A stretch of 19,401 nucleotides of DNA, taken from CAYTQK01 sp964439745. GTDB lineage: Bacteria > Desulfobacterota > Desulfobacteria > Desulfobacterales > Desulfosudaceae. The translations under genes were made by a program, and so were the position numbers. Numbering within the stretch: position 1 is the first letter of the stretch; every line of letters starts with the position of its first letter. Of this stretch, positions 1 through 7,343 are shown one piece after another. The stretch spans positions 1 through 19,401 of the forward strand of contig CAYTQK010000022.1 of assembly GCA_964439745.1 (NCBI GenBank). The letters are read 5' to 3'. The notes under the pieces were generated by a model that had not been told where the DNA came from, ran no database searches, and worked only from the letters and a program-made list of their open reading frames with translations.

Positions 1-1890
1 CGAACCGCCGCCGAAATGCTCGGCGGGTATCTGGCGCGAATGAAAACCGAGGCCGCCCTGAGAGAGCGACAGCAGCAGTTGGACCTGGCCCTGCAAGCCG
101 CGGGAATGGGGATCTGGGACTGGGAGATCGCCACCGGACGGGTCACCTGGGAAGGCGAACATGCGGCCCTGTTCGGTATCTCCGCCGACGATTTCGGCGG
201 CGCCATCGAGGATGTTCAGCGCTGCGTCCACCCCGAAGACCGGGATCGGGGGATGGCCGTTTTTCGGCGGACGGTGGAAAACGGGTCCGATTTCGACAAC
301 ACCTACCGGGTGGTGCATCCGGACGGCCGCCACCGCTGGATGCATTCTTACGGCAGACGCATCTGTGACGAAAACGGTGATCCGGTTCGGATCGTGGGCA
401 CGACCCTGGACATCACCCGACGGAAGCAGGCCGAAGACGACCTTCGGGAGAGTGAGCGGCAATACCGGCTTCTGGTGGAATCCCCTCTGTTTTCGGTGTT
501 GGTGACGACCCTGACCGACGGCCGGGTCCTGTTCGCCAACGAGAGTGCGGCAGGTTTCTTCGGGCTGCCCAAGGAGCAGGCGGTGGGCCGCTCGTATACC
601 GACTTCTGGTGCAACCCCGAGGAACGCCGCCATTTCGTCGCGGCGATCCTTGAGAACGGATCGATCAATAATTTGGAGGTCCGGGTGCGCAACCGGGCCC
701 GGGAAGAAAAACAGGTGCTGGTGTCGGCCGGGCGGATCGAGTTCGACGGACAGGCGGCCATCTTCACCGTGTTTATCGACATCACCGAGATCCACGAGAC
801 CCGGCGCCGGCTCGACGCCCTGGCCTCGGTGGTGGAAAACAGCGGCGATATCATCGTGGTCAAGGATCGGGACCTGCGGGTGGTCGCCACCAATATGGCT
901 TTTGCCAGGGCCGCGGGCCATGACTCCGTCGATACCATGATCGGCAAAACCGACGCCGAGATCTTCGGGGTGTCTCCTGAAACCGAACCGGTCCGGTCCT
1001 ATATGGCGGATGAACGAGAGGCTCAGTCCCTGCCGTCCGGCCGTTTTCTGATTCGGGAGGAGCCGGTGAAGCAGGCGGACGGAACGATTCGGCATGTGCT
1101 GACCAAAAAATTCCCCATCTACGACAAGAACGGCGCGCTTCTGGGCTCCGGCAATATCTCCGTCGACATCACCGAACGCAAACAGGCCGAAGACGGCCTC
1201 CGCCGGGCCAAGAAAGAAGCCGAGGCCCTCAACCGGCGTTTGGAGGAGCAGACCGCCTTCGCCAACCGCATGGCGGTTCAGGCCCAGGCGGCCAACCAGG
1301 CCAAAAGCCAGTTTCTGGCCAATATGAGCCATGAAATCCGGACCCCCATGAACGGGGTCATCGGCATGACCGGGCTGCTTCTCGATACCGATCTGACGGA
1401 AGAACAGCGCCGGTATGCCGAGACGGTGCGATCCAGCGGGGAATCCCTGCTGGCCCTGATCAACGACATCCTCGATTTTTCAAAAATCGAAGCCGACAAG
1501 CTGGATCTGGAGGTGATCGACTTCGATCTTCACAGCCTCATGGACGATTTCGCGAGCATGCTGGCGATACGGGCCGAGGAAAAGGACCTCGAATTCATCT
1601 GTGCCGTGGATCCCCGGGTGCCGGCCCGGCTTCAGGGAGATCCGGGCCGGCTTCGAGATCTTGAAGGCCCTGGATATCCGCCGGGTGGGACCGGAATTGA
1701 TTTCCTGTCCCACCTGCGGCCGCTGCCGCATAGACCTTTTCTCCATCGCCGAGGAAGTGGAACGCCGTCTTTTGCGGGTCCGGGCGCCGCTCCGCGTGGC
1801 CGTCATGGGCTGCGCCGTCAACGGCCCGGGGGAAGCCCGGGAAGCCGATGTCGGCATTGCCGGCGGAGATGGCGCGGGCGCATTGTTTAA
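1..1890 (+). CDS. Multi-PAS sensor histidine kinase, truncated at both ends
   Basis: Seen: the frame is open from base 1, so the true start lies upstream. The first residues resemble the tail of a GAF-type domain. Numbering from the ATG at 16, three PAS domains follow (about 21-135, 147-265 and 267-390); each ends in a D-I-T-type PAC motif (DITRRKQAE, DITEIHE, DITERKQAE). A coiled linker leads to a HisKA domain with the phospho-acceptor His439 in MSHEIRTPMNG. The family then has an ATP-binding HATPase_c domain and often a receiver domain. Here homology stops at GDPGRLR (about base 1656), just where the ATPase domain should begin. The remaining ~78 codons, to the TAA at 1888-1890, are out-of-frame ispG sequence. 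As it stands the product has no ATP-binding domain and could not autophosphorylate. No transmembrane segment lies in the visible part. The signal sensed is unknown. The domain assignment is confident; the junction may be an assembly artefact. Confidence 0.85.
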   Translation, partial: RTAAEMLGGYLARMKTEAALRERQQQLDLALQAAGMGIWDWEIATGRVTWEGEHAALFGISADDFGGAIEDVQRCVHPEDRDRGMAVFRRTVENGSDFDNTYRVVHPDGRHRWMHSYGRRICDENGDPVRIVGTTLDITRRKQAEDDLRESERQYRLLVESPLFSVLVTTLTDGRVLFANESAAGFFGLPKEQAVGRSYTDFWCNPEERRHFVAAILENGSINNLEVRVRNRAREEKQVLVSAGRIEFDGQAAIFTVFIDITEIHETRRRLDALASVVENSGDIIVVKDRDLRVVATNMAFARAAGHDSVDTMIGKTDAEIFGVSPETEPVRSYMADEREAQSLPSGRFLIREEPVKQADGTIRHVLTKKFPIYDKNGALLGSGNISVDITERKQAEDGLRRAKKEAEALNRRLEEQTAFANRMAVQAQAANQAKSQFLANMSHEIRTPMNGVIGMTGLLLDTDLTEEQRRYAETVRSSGESLLALINDILDFSKIEADKLDLEVIDFDLHSLMDDFASMLAIRAEEKDLEFICAVDPRVPARLQGDPGRLRDLEGPGYPPGGTGIDFLSHLRPLPHRPFLHRRGSGTPSFAGPGAAPRGRHGLRRQRPGGSPGSRCRHCRRRWRGRIV

Positions 1891-2002
1891 AAACGGTGAA
1901 ATCGTCAGTACCATCCCGGAGGAGCGGCTGGTCGAGGCACTGATGGCGGAAGTGGCCGCGCTGGCAGCCCAATGGGAGAACCAGGAAAAGAAAGAGGAGT
2001 GA
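1634..2002 (+). pseudogene. ispG: IspG (GcpE) C-terminal fragment, 5' two-thirds missing
   Basis: IspG is the [4Fe-4S] enzyme that converts methylerythritol cyclodiphosphate to HMBPP in the non-mevalonate isoprenoid pathway. Only the last ~122 residues of a protein usually near 360 residues or longer are present. They begin at REIRAGFEILKALDIRR and hold the iron-sulfur domain: ISCPTCGRC supplies two cluster cysteines, and MGCAVNGPGEA supplies the third cysteine and the cluster-binding Glu. The N-terminal TIM barrel is absent. Upstream, in a different frame, lies a histidine kinase. The overlap around 1635-1655 can be read as either gene, and the first Arg codon is AGG, its A apparently coming from the kinase side. 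A GTG at 1601 is open in this frame, but the residues before about 1634 do not look like IspG. The stop is followed one base later by the proS ATG, as expected of an ispG-proS operon. IspG is normally essential in such bacteria, so a chimeric assembly is likely. Confidence 0.85.
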
Positions 2003-2003
2003 T

Positions 2004-3530
2004 ATGGGCAAGCAGGAAGAGACAGCGATTTCTCCCACTCGCCGGGAAAACTACGCGGAGTGGTATCAGCAGGTCATTCGAGCGGCGGATATGGCCGAAT
2101 CCTCGCCGGTGCGGGGCTGCATGGTCATCAAACCCTGGGGGTATGCGCTCTGGGAAAATATCCGGACCGTTCTTGACGCCATGTTCAAGGAAACCGGGGT
2201 GCGCAATGCCTACTTTCCGCTGTTCATCCCCATGGCCTTCCTGGAGCGGGAGGCGGATCACGTGGAAGGATTCGCCAAGGAGTGCGCCGTGGTAACGCAC
2301 CATCGGCTGGAAAAGGCGGACAAGGGGCTGCAGCCGGCCGGGGAACTGGGCGAACCGCTGATTGTCCGGCCCACGTCGGAAACCATTATCGGGGACGCCT
2401 TTTCCCGGTGGGTAAAAAGTTACCGGGACCTGCCGGTGCTGATCAACCAGTGGGCCAACGTGGTCCGGTGGGAGATGCGTACTCGTATCTTTCTGCGTAC
2501 CAGCGAATTCCTCTGGCAGGAGGGCCATACCGCCCATGCCGACGAGGCCGAGGCCGCCGAGCGGATGGTCCGGATGCTGGATATTTACGAAGTGATGGCC
2601 CGGGATTACCTGGCCATTCCCGTCTTCAAGGGCCGGAAGACCGAAACCGAACGGTTCCCCGGGGCCGTGGACACCATGTGCATCGAGGCCATGATGCAGG
2701 ATCGCAAGGCTCTCCAGGCCGGTACCTCCCATATGCTGGGCCAGAATTTCGCCCGGGCCTCGGATATCCGCTTTCAGAACGAAAAAGGGGAGGAGGCCTA
2801 TGCCTGGACCACCTCCTGGGGAGTGTCCACCCGCCTCATCGGCGGACTGATCATGACCCACGCCGATGACAACGGCATGGTCATGCCGCCCCGCATCGCC
2901 CCGGCCCAGGTGGTTCTCATGCCGATTGCCAAGAAGGAGGCGGATCGGCAGGCCGTGATGGCCTTTGCCGACAACCTGCCCGGGCAGCTGAAACAGGTCT
3001 GGTATGCCGGCCGTCCCCGGGGCGGGGAGGTGGATGACCGGGACATCGGCGGCACCCGCAACTGGGACTGGATTAAAAAGGGGATCCCCCTGCGGCTGGA
3101 GATCGGTCCCCGGGATATCGAAAAGAACGCGGTTTTCGTGGGCCGCCGGGATCGCCATTATAAAGACCGCGAATCCATGCCGGCGGATCGCTTTGTGGCG
3201 GAGATCGGCAGCATCCTGGACAGTATCCAGGACGCCATCCTGGAACGGGCCCGTGGTCACCGAAAAACCCATACCACCGTTATCACGGGTAAAGACGATT
3301 TTTACGCTTTTTTCACCCCCGCCAACAAAGAGACCCCGGAAATCCACGGCGGTTTTGCGGTCTCGCCCTGGTGCGGTTCAGCGGCCTGCGAGGAAAAGAT
3401 CCAGGAGGATCTTTCCGTTACCATCCGCTGTATTCCCGAAGAAGAGAGCCTCCGGCAGCCTGCCGGGGAACCCTGTATCTGCTGCGGGCAGAAGGGGCAG
3501 GGGCGGGTGATCTTTGCCAAGGCCTATTAA
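2004..3530 (+). CDS. proS: Prolyl-tRNA synthetase, archaeal/eukaryote-type
   Basis: Charges tRNA-Pro with proline in the cytoplasm. At 508 residues it is the short class II form without the bacterial editing insertion. Class II motifs are visible: the motif 1 region GCMVIKPWGYALWENI, the proline/ATP site TSETIIGDAF, motif 2 RTRIFLRTSEFLWQEGHTAH, and motif 3 around STRLIGGLIMTHADD. The anticodon-binding domain follows (APAQVVLMPIAKKEADRQ onward). The C-terminal zinc-ribbon-like domain typical of this subtype has cysteines at 457, 462, 491 and 494, and the chain ends AKAY. The ATG at 2004 is preceded by AAAGAGGAG and sits one base after the ispG stop, so the two are probably co-transcribed. The protein looks complete and functional. 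Confidence 0.96.
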   Translation: MGKQEETAISPTRRENYAEWYQQVIRAADMAESSPVRGCMVIKPWGYALWENIRTVLDAMFKETGVRNAYFPLFIPMAFLEREADHVEGFAKECAVVTHHRLEKADKGLQPAGELGEPLIVRPTSETIIGDAFSRWVKSYRDLPVLINQWANVVRWEMRTRIFLRTSEFLWQEGHTAHADEAEAAERMVRMLDIYEVMARDYLAIPVFKGRKTETERFPGAVDTMCIEAMMQDRKALQAGTSHMLGQNFARASDIRFQNEKGEEAYAWTTSWGVSTRLIGGLIMTHADDNGMVMPPRIAPAQVVLMPIAKKEADRQAVMAFADNLPGQLKQVWYAGRPRGGEVDDRDIGGTRNWDWIKKGIPLRLEIGPRDIEKNAVFVGRRDRHYKDRESMPADRFVAEIGSILDSIQDAILERARGHRKTHTTVITGKDDFYAFFTPANKETPEIHGGFAVSPWCGSAACEEKIQEDLSVTIRCIPEEESLRQPAGEPCICCGQKGQGRVIFAKAY

Positions 3531-3605
3531 TCCGGGTCATTTTCCTGTCGATCCCGGGGACGGGGGACAGCCGGAGGATATGATCCCCTCTGTCCACTTG
3601 CATTT

Positions 3606-3633
3606 TTGAGCGGCTGTCCTTATATTTTAAAAT
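3606..3633 (+). promoter_or_regulatory. Possible sigma70 promoter upstream of rel
   Basis: TTGAGC (3606-3611) and TAAAAT (3628-3633) are separated by 16 bases in a locally AT-rich stretch between proS and rel. Transcription would begin near 3640, upstream of the GC hairpin at 3661-3677. This is a consensus match only; the spacing is slightly short. Confidence 0.35.
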
Positions 3634-3660
3634 AGATGTGTCGGTCGGGTTGACAGCTGC

Positions 3661-3685
3661 CGCCCCGGGAAGGGGCGTCTTTTTA
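3661..3685 (+). terminator. Rho-independent terminator-like hairpin between proS and rel
   Basis: CGCCCC (3661-3666) and GGGGCG (3672-3677) form a GC-only 6-bp stem around GGGAA, followed by TCTTTTTA. It lies about 130 bases after the proS stop and 12 bases before the likely rel ATG. It can serve as the proS terminator. If the promoter guess at 3606-3633 is right, it would sit in the rel leader and act as an attenuator. Confidence 0.55.
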
Positions 3686-3697
3686 TCGAATCATGCC

Positions 3698-5848
3698 ATG
3701 ATACGGATTTCCGATATACTGGATATGCTCCAGGAGAACAATCCTGCGGCAGATCCTGATATTGTCCAGCGGGCGTATATTTATTCCGCCCGGGTCCACG
3801 AAGGACAGGTGCGCCTTTCCGGCGAGCCCTATCTCTCCCATCCCCTGGAAGTAGCCGGTATTCTGGCTTCCATGAAGCTGGACGGTGTCTGCGTAGCCGC
3901 CGGACTGCTTCATGACGTCCTTGAGGATACCGGGGCCACGGAAGCGGAGCTGGAGGAAATATTCGGGGAAGAGGTGACCGCCATTGTGCGGGGACTGACC
4001 AAGATCAGCAAGCTTCCGTTTGACAGCGCCAAGGCCCGGCAGGCCGAAAGTATCCGCAAGATGATCCTGGCCATGGCCGATGATATCCGGGTTATCCTGA
4101 TCAAGCTGGTGGACCGGCTCCATAACATGCGTACCCTGACCTATCATAAAGATTACAAGCAGAAACGGATCGCCCAGGAAACCCTGGATATTTATGCCCC
4201 CATCGCCTCCCGGCTGGGTATTTACTGGATCAAAAGTGAACTGGAAGAAATCGGTTTCCAGACCCTGTGTCCGGAAGAGTATGAGAAGATTTCCCGCAAG
4301 ATCAACAAGGACAATATCGAGCGGGAGGAATATATTGAAACGGTTCGGGATTATATCCGGGAAAAACTGGAGAAAAACGGACTGAAGTGCGATGTCTCCG
4401 GCCGGCACAAGGATTTTTACAGCATTTATCAGAAAATGCGCAAGCAGGATCTGCCCTTTGATGAGATTTACGATATCATCGCCTTCCGGATCATTGTTGA
4501 TACCGTTCCCCAGTGTTACGAGGCGCTGGGCGTTATTCATTCCCTGTGGCGTCCCATTGCCAAGAAGTTCAAGGACTATATCGCCCTGCCCAAGCCCAAC
4601 ATGTACCAGTCGCTGCATACCTCGGTCTTCGGTCCGTTTGGTGAGCGGGTGGAAATCCAGATCCGCACCCATGAGATGGATACCGTGGCCACCTCCGGCA
4701 TCGCCGCCCACTGGAGTTACAAGGAAGACAAGGGGCGGTCAGGCAAGGACGGTCAGGCCTACGCCTGGATTCAGAACCTGGTGGACAGCCAGAATGACGA
4801 GGACACGCCCGGCGAATTTCTGGAAAATGTCCGGCTGGACCTGTTTTCCGATGAAGTTCATGTCTTTACCCCCAGCGGGGAGATCCGTTCGCTGATCAGC
4901 GGGGCTACGCCGGTGGATTTCGCCTATATGATTCACACCGAGGTGGGGCACCAGTGCGTAGGGGCCAAGGTCAACGGCCGCATGGTGCAGTTGTCCTATG
5001 TGCTGCAGACCGGTGACATCGTCGAGATTCTGACCTCGTCCCGGAGCCAGCCCAGCCGGGACTGGTTGAATTTTGTCAAGACCGCCAAGGCCCGTTCCCG
5101 GATCCGGCGCTGGATCAAGGCCGAAGAACGCGAGCGCAGTATCCAGCTGGGCAGGGAAATGTGCGAAAAGATGTTTCGCAAGTATAATCTCAATTTCAAC
5201 GAGATGGTCAATTCCGGCCGGATGGAAGAGGTGGCCGGCCAGTTCGGGTTCAAGGCTGTCGACGACCTGGTGGAACACGTGGGCTACGGCAAGATTACCC
5301 CCCGGCAGGTGGTGCAGAAGTTCTTTCCCCGGGATTCCCATATCGGCGAGGAAAGTACCTCCTTCCTGAATCGCCTGATGGGCCGGATGAAAAAGAAGAA
5401 ACCCACGGACGGGGTCATTGTCCACGGCATCGATGACGTGCTGGTCAAGTTTGCCCGCTGCTGTCAGCCGGTTCCGGGGGATTCCATCGAAGGATACATT
5501 ACCCGCGGCAGCGGGGTAACCGTTCACCGGAAAAACTGCGTCAACCTGCTGAAGGTCACTCCGGAGCGCCGGATTGACGTGGAATGGGCCGCGGATATTC
5601 CCTCCCAGTATCCGGTCAAGATCGGCATTCGTTCCCATGATAAGCTGGGGCTGCTGGCGGAAATCACGACGCTGATCAGCAGGCACGGGGCCAACATTCT
5701 AAGCGCCAATACGGAGACGGGGGATGATAAACAGGTCCAGAGTGCTTTTCTGATGACCGTGAACGGAACGGATCAACTGGAACAGATTATCCGGGATATC
5801 AAAAAGCTCAAACCGGTTTTTGAAGTCAAGCGAATGAATACGCTCTGA
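3698..5848 (+). CDS. rel: Bifunctional (p)ppGpp synthetase/hydrolase, RelA/SpoT family
   Basis: Makes and degrades the stringent-response alarmone (p)ppGpp. From the ATG at 3698 it is 716 residues with full RSH architecture. The HD hydrolase domain (about 20-160) keeps its metal residues: H48 in SHPLEVA, H72-D73 in HDVLEDT, D139 in VDRLHNMRT. The synthetase domain (about 225-345) has GRHKDFYSIYQKM, YDIIAFRI and the catalytic-type EIQIRT with E319. A TGS domain follows (about 385-450), then a helical region with a conserved-cysteine segment (FARCCQPVPGD) and a C-terminal ACT domain (about 640-716). The intact HD residues argue for hydrolase activity. A GTG at 3638 is in frame, but its extra 20 residues do not look conserved and would be encoded across the terminator-like hairpin, so I chose the ATG, whose MIRISDIL start fits the family. 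No clear Shine-Dalgarno precedes either start. Confidence 0.93.
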   Translation: MIRISDILDMLQENNPAADPDIVQRAYIYSARVHEGQVRLSGEPYLSHPLEVAGILASMKLDGVCVAAGLLHDVLEDTGATEAELEEIFGEEVTAIVRGLTKISKLPFDSAKARQAESIRKMILAMADDIRVILIKLVDRLHNMRTLTYHKDYKQKRIAQETLDIYAPIASRLGIYWIKSELEEIGFQTLCPEEYEKISRKINKDNIEREEYIETVRDYIREKLEKNGLKCDVSGRHKDFYSIYQKMRKQDLPFDEIYDIIAFRIIVDTVPQCYEALGVIHSLWRPIAKKFKDYIALPKPNMYQSLHTSVFGPFGERVEIQIRTHEMDTVATSGIAAHWSYKEDKGRSGKDGQAYAWIQNLVDSQNDEDTPGEFLENVRLDLFSDEVHVFTPSGEIRSLISGATPVDFAYMIHTEVGHQCVGAKVNGRMVQLSYVLQTGDIVEILTSSRSQPSRDWLNFVKTAKARSRIRRWIKAEERERSIQLGREMCEKMFRKYNLNFNEMVNSGRMEEVAGQFGFKAVDDLVEHVGYGKITPRQVVQKFFPRDSHIGEESTSFLNRLMGRMKKKKPTDGVIVHGIDDVLVKFARCCQPVPGDSIEGYITRGSGVTVHRKNCVNLLKVTPERRIDVEWAADIPSQYPVKIGIRSHDKLGLLAEITTLISRHGANILSANTETGDDKQVQSAFLMTVNGTDQLEQIIRDIKKLKPVFEVKRMNTL

Positions 5849-5925
5849 CCCCGGATATCTCCTGAATGACTGTCGGGGTGGGGGGAGACGGATACCGGCA
5901 GTTCCGTCCGCGCCGGAAGGTCGTT

Positions 5926-6117
5926 TCAGGCCGCCTTGATAACGAATCCCGATTTGATGCAGCGGGTACAGACATATATTTTTTTCACCCGGCCGTTGTG
6001 GACCGCCCGCACTTTCTGCAGATTGGGATTGAAGCGCCGCTTGGTAACATTATGGGCATGGCTGACATTGTTGCCGACCATCGGTTTTTTACCGCAGATT
6101 TCACATTGTTTGGACAT
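5926..6117 (-). CDS. rpmB: 50S ribosomal protein L28
   Basis: A 63-residue L28, a small component of the large ribosomal subunit. Recognisable residues are SKQCEICGKKPMVGNNVSHA near the start, the basic KRRFNPNLQKVRA block and YVCTRCIKSG near the end. It is the zinc-ribbon (C+) form, with CxxC pairs CEIC and CTRC. The ATG is preceded on its strand by TAGGA. It stands alone rather than beside rpmG, converges on rel with a 77-base gap, and has an AT-rich upstream region with an extended -10 sequence. Confidence 0.96.
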   Translation of the reverse strand: MSKQCEICGKKPMVGNNVSHAHNVTKRRFNPNLQKVRAVHNGRVKKIYVCTRCIKSGFVIKAA

Positions 6118-6182
6118 GATTCCTATTTACCTTTAGGTTAATGAGTTCTGTTATTGTATAAGCAATAAAATATATAAAATAA

Positions 6183-6191
6183 ATTATACCA
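6183..6191 (-). promoter_or_regulatory. Extended -10 promoter candidate for rpmB
   Basis: Read on the minus strand the bases are TGGTATAAT, a perfect -10 hexamer with the TGn extension, about 65 bases upstream of the rpmB ATG in very AT-rich DNA. The expected -35 position holds only AAATTA, as is common for extended -10 promoters. Confidence 0.5.
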
Positions 6192-6238
6192 AGTAAAGAT
6201 TTTTTTAATTTTTTTTGTTTTCCCGCAATGATTGACAA

Positions 6239-6264
6239 GCCTGTAAAAAGTCTTTTTTACAGGC
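6239..6264. repeat. Perfect 11-bp inverted repeat in the AT-rich rpmB-bamD gap
   Basis: GCCTGTAAAAA (6239-6249) pairs perfectly with TTTTTACAGGC (6254-6264) around a 4-base loop. It lies 112 bases downstream of the bamD stop and upstream of the rpmB promoter. It may be the bamD terminator, with the A/T runs inside the stem working in either direction, or a protein-binding site. No T-run follows outside the stem. The rest of the 6118-6375 gap is AT-rich with homopolymeric T and shows no gene. Confidence 0.5.
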
Positions 6265-6375
6265 AGTGTTAAGTTTTAAGTGATTAAGTATTTAAGTAAA
6301 ATCAAAAACTTATATTTTTATTATTGGACGGGCATAACATTTTTTAAACTTTTTACGAAGCCATCAATGATTAGA

Positions 6376-7134
6376 TTATTCGTTTTTTTCCGGTACTGCT
6401 GGAGCGCTCTTTTCCTTATTTTCTTCTTTTTCTTCGGCGGCGGCTTTTTCTTCCGCTTCCGCATCGGCCAGCGCCTCTTCGCAGAGGCGGAGATAGTCTT
6501 CGGCCGTCTGGACATCGCCCTCATCCGGGTATTGGTCGATTACCTGCCGGAACCGCTCCCGGGCGGCCTGAAAATGATTTGATTTGAAATAAAATTTGCC
6601 CACGTAGAGATGGTGGGCAGCCAGGCTGCGGCGGCAGCGGTCAATATGTGCTTCGGCTTTGGCGGCATACTCGCTGTCCGGAAACTGCCGGCGCAGGCGG
6701 GTAAAGGCTTCGATGGCGTTTTTTGCCGGCGTCTGATCCCGGTCAATGGTGTCCAGCCGGTTAAAATGGCAAAGTCCCATGCGGTAGATGACAGAGGGCA
6801 GGGCTTCGTTGCGGGGATGAAGCCGTTCAAAGGCTTCGTAGGCAGTGACCGCGCTGTCATATTCTTTCATTTCATAATAAGGGTCGGCGATTTTCAGATC
6901 CGCCAGGGTGGCATACTTACTGAAGGGATACCAGTCCTGTAGCCGTTCAAAGGCTTCCACCGCCTTTTTGTAATGACCTTTTTTAAATTTGGCCATGCCT
7001 TCATCGGCCAGCTGCCGGGCGGTCTGCTCCTGCTCGGGCTTGTGCGCGCAGCCGGCTCCCAGGACAAGCAGCAGGGCCATGATGACCAGCAGGGTAATTC
7101 CTGTTTTGAATTTTTCGGGTCTTGTTCGCAGCAT
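6376..7134 (-). CDS. bamD: Outer membrane protein assembly factor BamD (lipoprotein)
   Basis: BamD is the essential lipoprotein of the BAM complex that folds beta-barrel proteins into the outer membrane. This 252-residue protein starts MLRTRPEKFK, has a hydrophobic signal segment and a lipobox ending LVLGAGC, so it should be cut and lipidated at that Cys. Tetratricopeptide-type repeats follow: ADEGMAKFKKGHYKKAVEAF, an AVTAYEAFERLHP repeat, and AHHLYVGKFYFKSNHF with DQYPDEG. The C-terminal ~35 residues are a highly charged Glu/Lys/Ala tail, low in complexity. I chose the ATG at 7132-7134 because AAGGG lies 7 bases upstream and the signal peptide begins there; an upstream in-frame ATG at 7215 would bury the signal peptide. 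The gene is single, with its own promoter. Confidence 0.93.
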   Translation of the reverse strand: MLRTRPEKFKTGITLLVIMALLLVLGAGCAHKPEQEQTARQLADEGMAKFKKGHYKKAVEAFERLQDWYPFSKYATLADLKIADPYYEMKEYDSAVTAYEAFERLHPRNEALPSVIYRMGLCHFNRLDTIDRDQTPAKNAIEAFTRLRRQFPDSEYAAKAEAHIDRCRRSLAAHHLYVGKFYFKSNHFQAARERFRQVIDQYPDEGDVQTAEDYLRLCEEALADAEAEEKAAAEEKEENKEKSAPAVPEKNE

Positions 7135-7191
7135 CCTTATTCCCTTAAGTAAATCGGTGTTGTGATCCAGCAGATACAGCAATATTGTGCA

Positions 7192-7220
7192 ACCATAGGC
7201 AAAGCTGCCGGACATGTCAA
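7192..7220 (-). promoter_or_regulatory. Sigma70-type promoter for bamD
   Basis: On the minus strand, a perfect -35 TTGACA (7220-7215) is followed after exactly 17 bases by TATGGT (7197-7192). Transcription would start near 7185, about 50 bases before the bamD ATG. The remainder of the gap up to 7343 shows nothing else. Confidence 0.55.
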
Positions 7221-7343
7221 CAGCAAAACCGACAGGTTGGTAAAAAGTTCAATGGCCGCCACGCGACCGGCTGACTTGCGCGGGAACCGGCTGTCGGCCA
7301 TGGTGAGAAAGACGGAAGGCTGCGCCCCTGATTGGCATCGAAA

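Noticed and set aside
1657..1890. C-terminal extension of the histidine kinase in its own frame
   Set aside because: These residues are the ispG coding strand read out of frame (Pro/Gly/Arg-rich, no HATPase motifs). They are not a real novel domain.
1905..3347. 480-codon open frame antisense to proS
   Set aside because: It is a Gly/His/Pro-rich shadow of a highly expressed GC-rich gene, with no start signal and no recognisable protein. proS on the other strand has full family motifs.
3638..3697. GTG start adding 20 residues to Rel
   Set aside because: The extension would be translated through a terminator-like hairpin and has no ribosome site. The family start fits the ATG at 3698.
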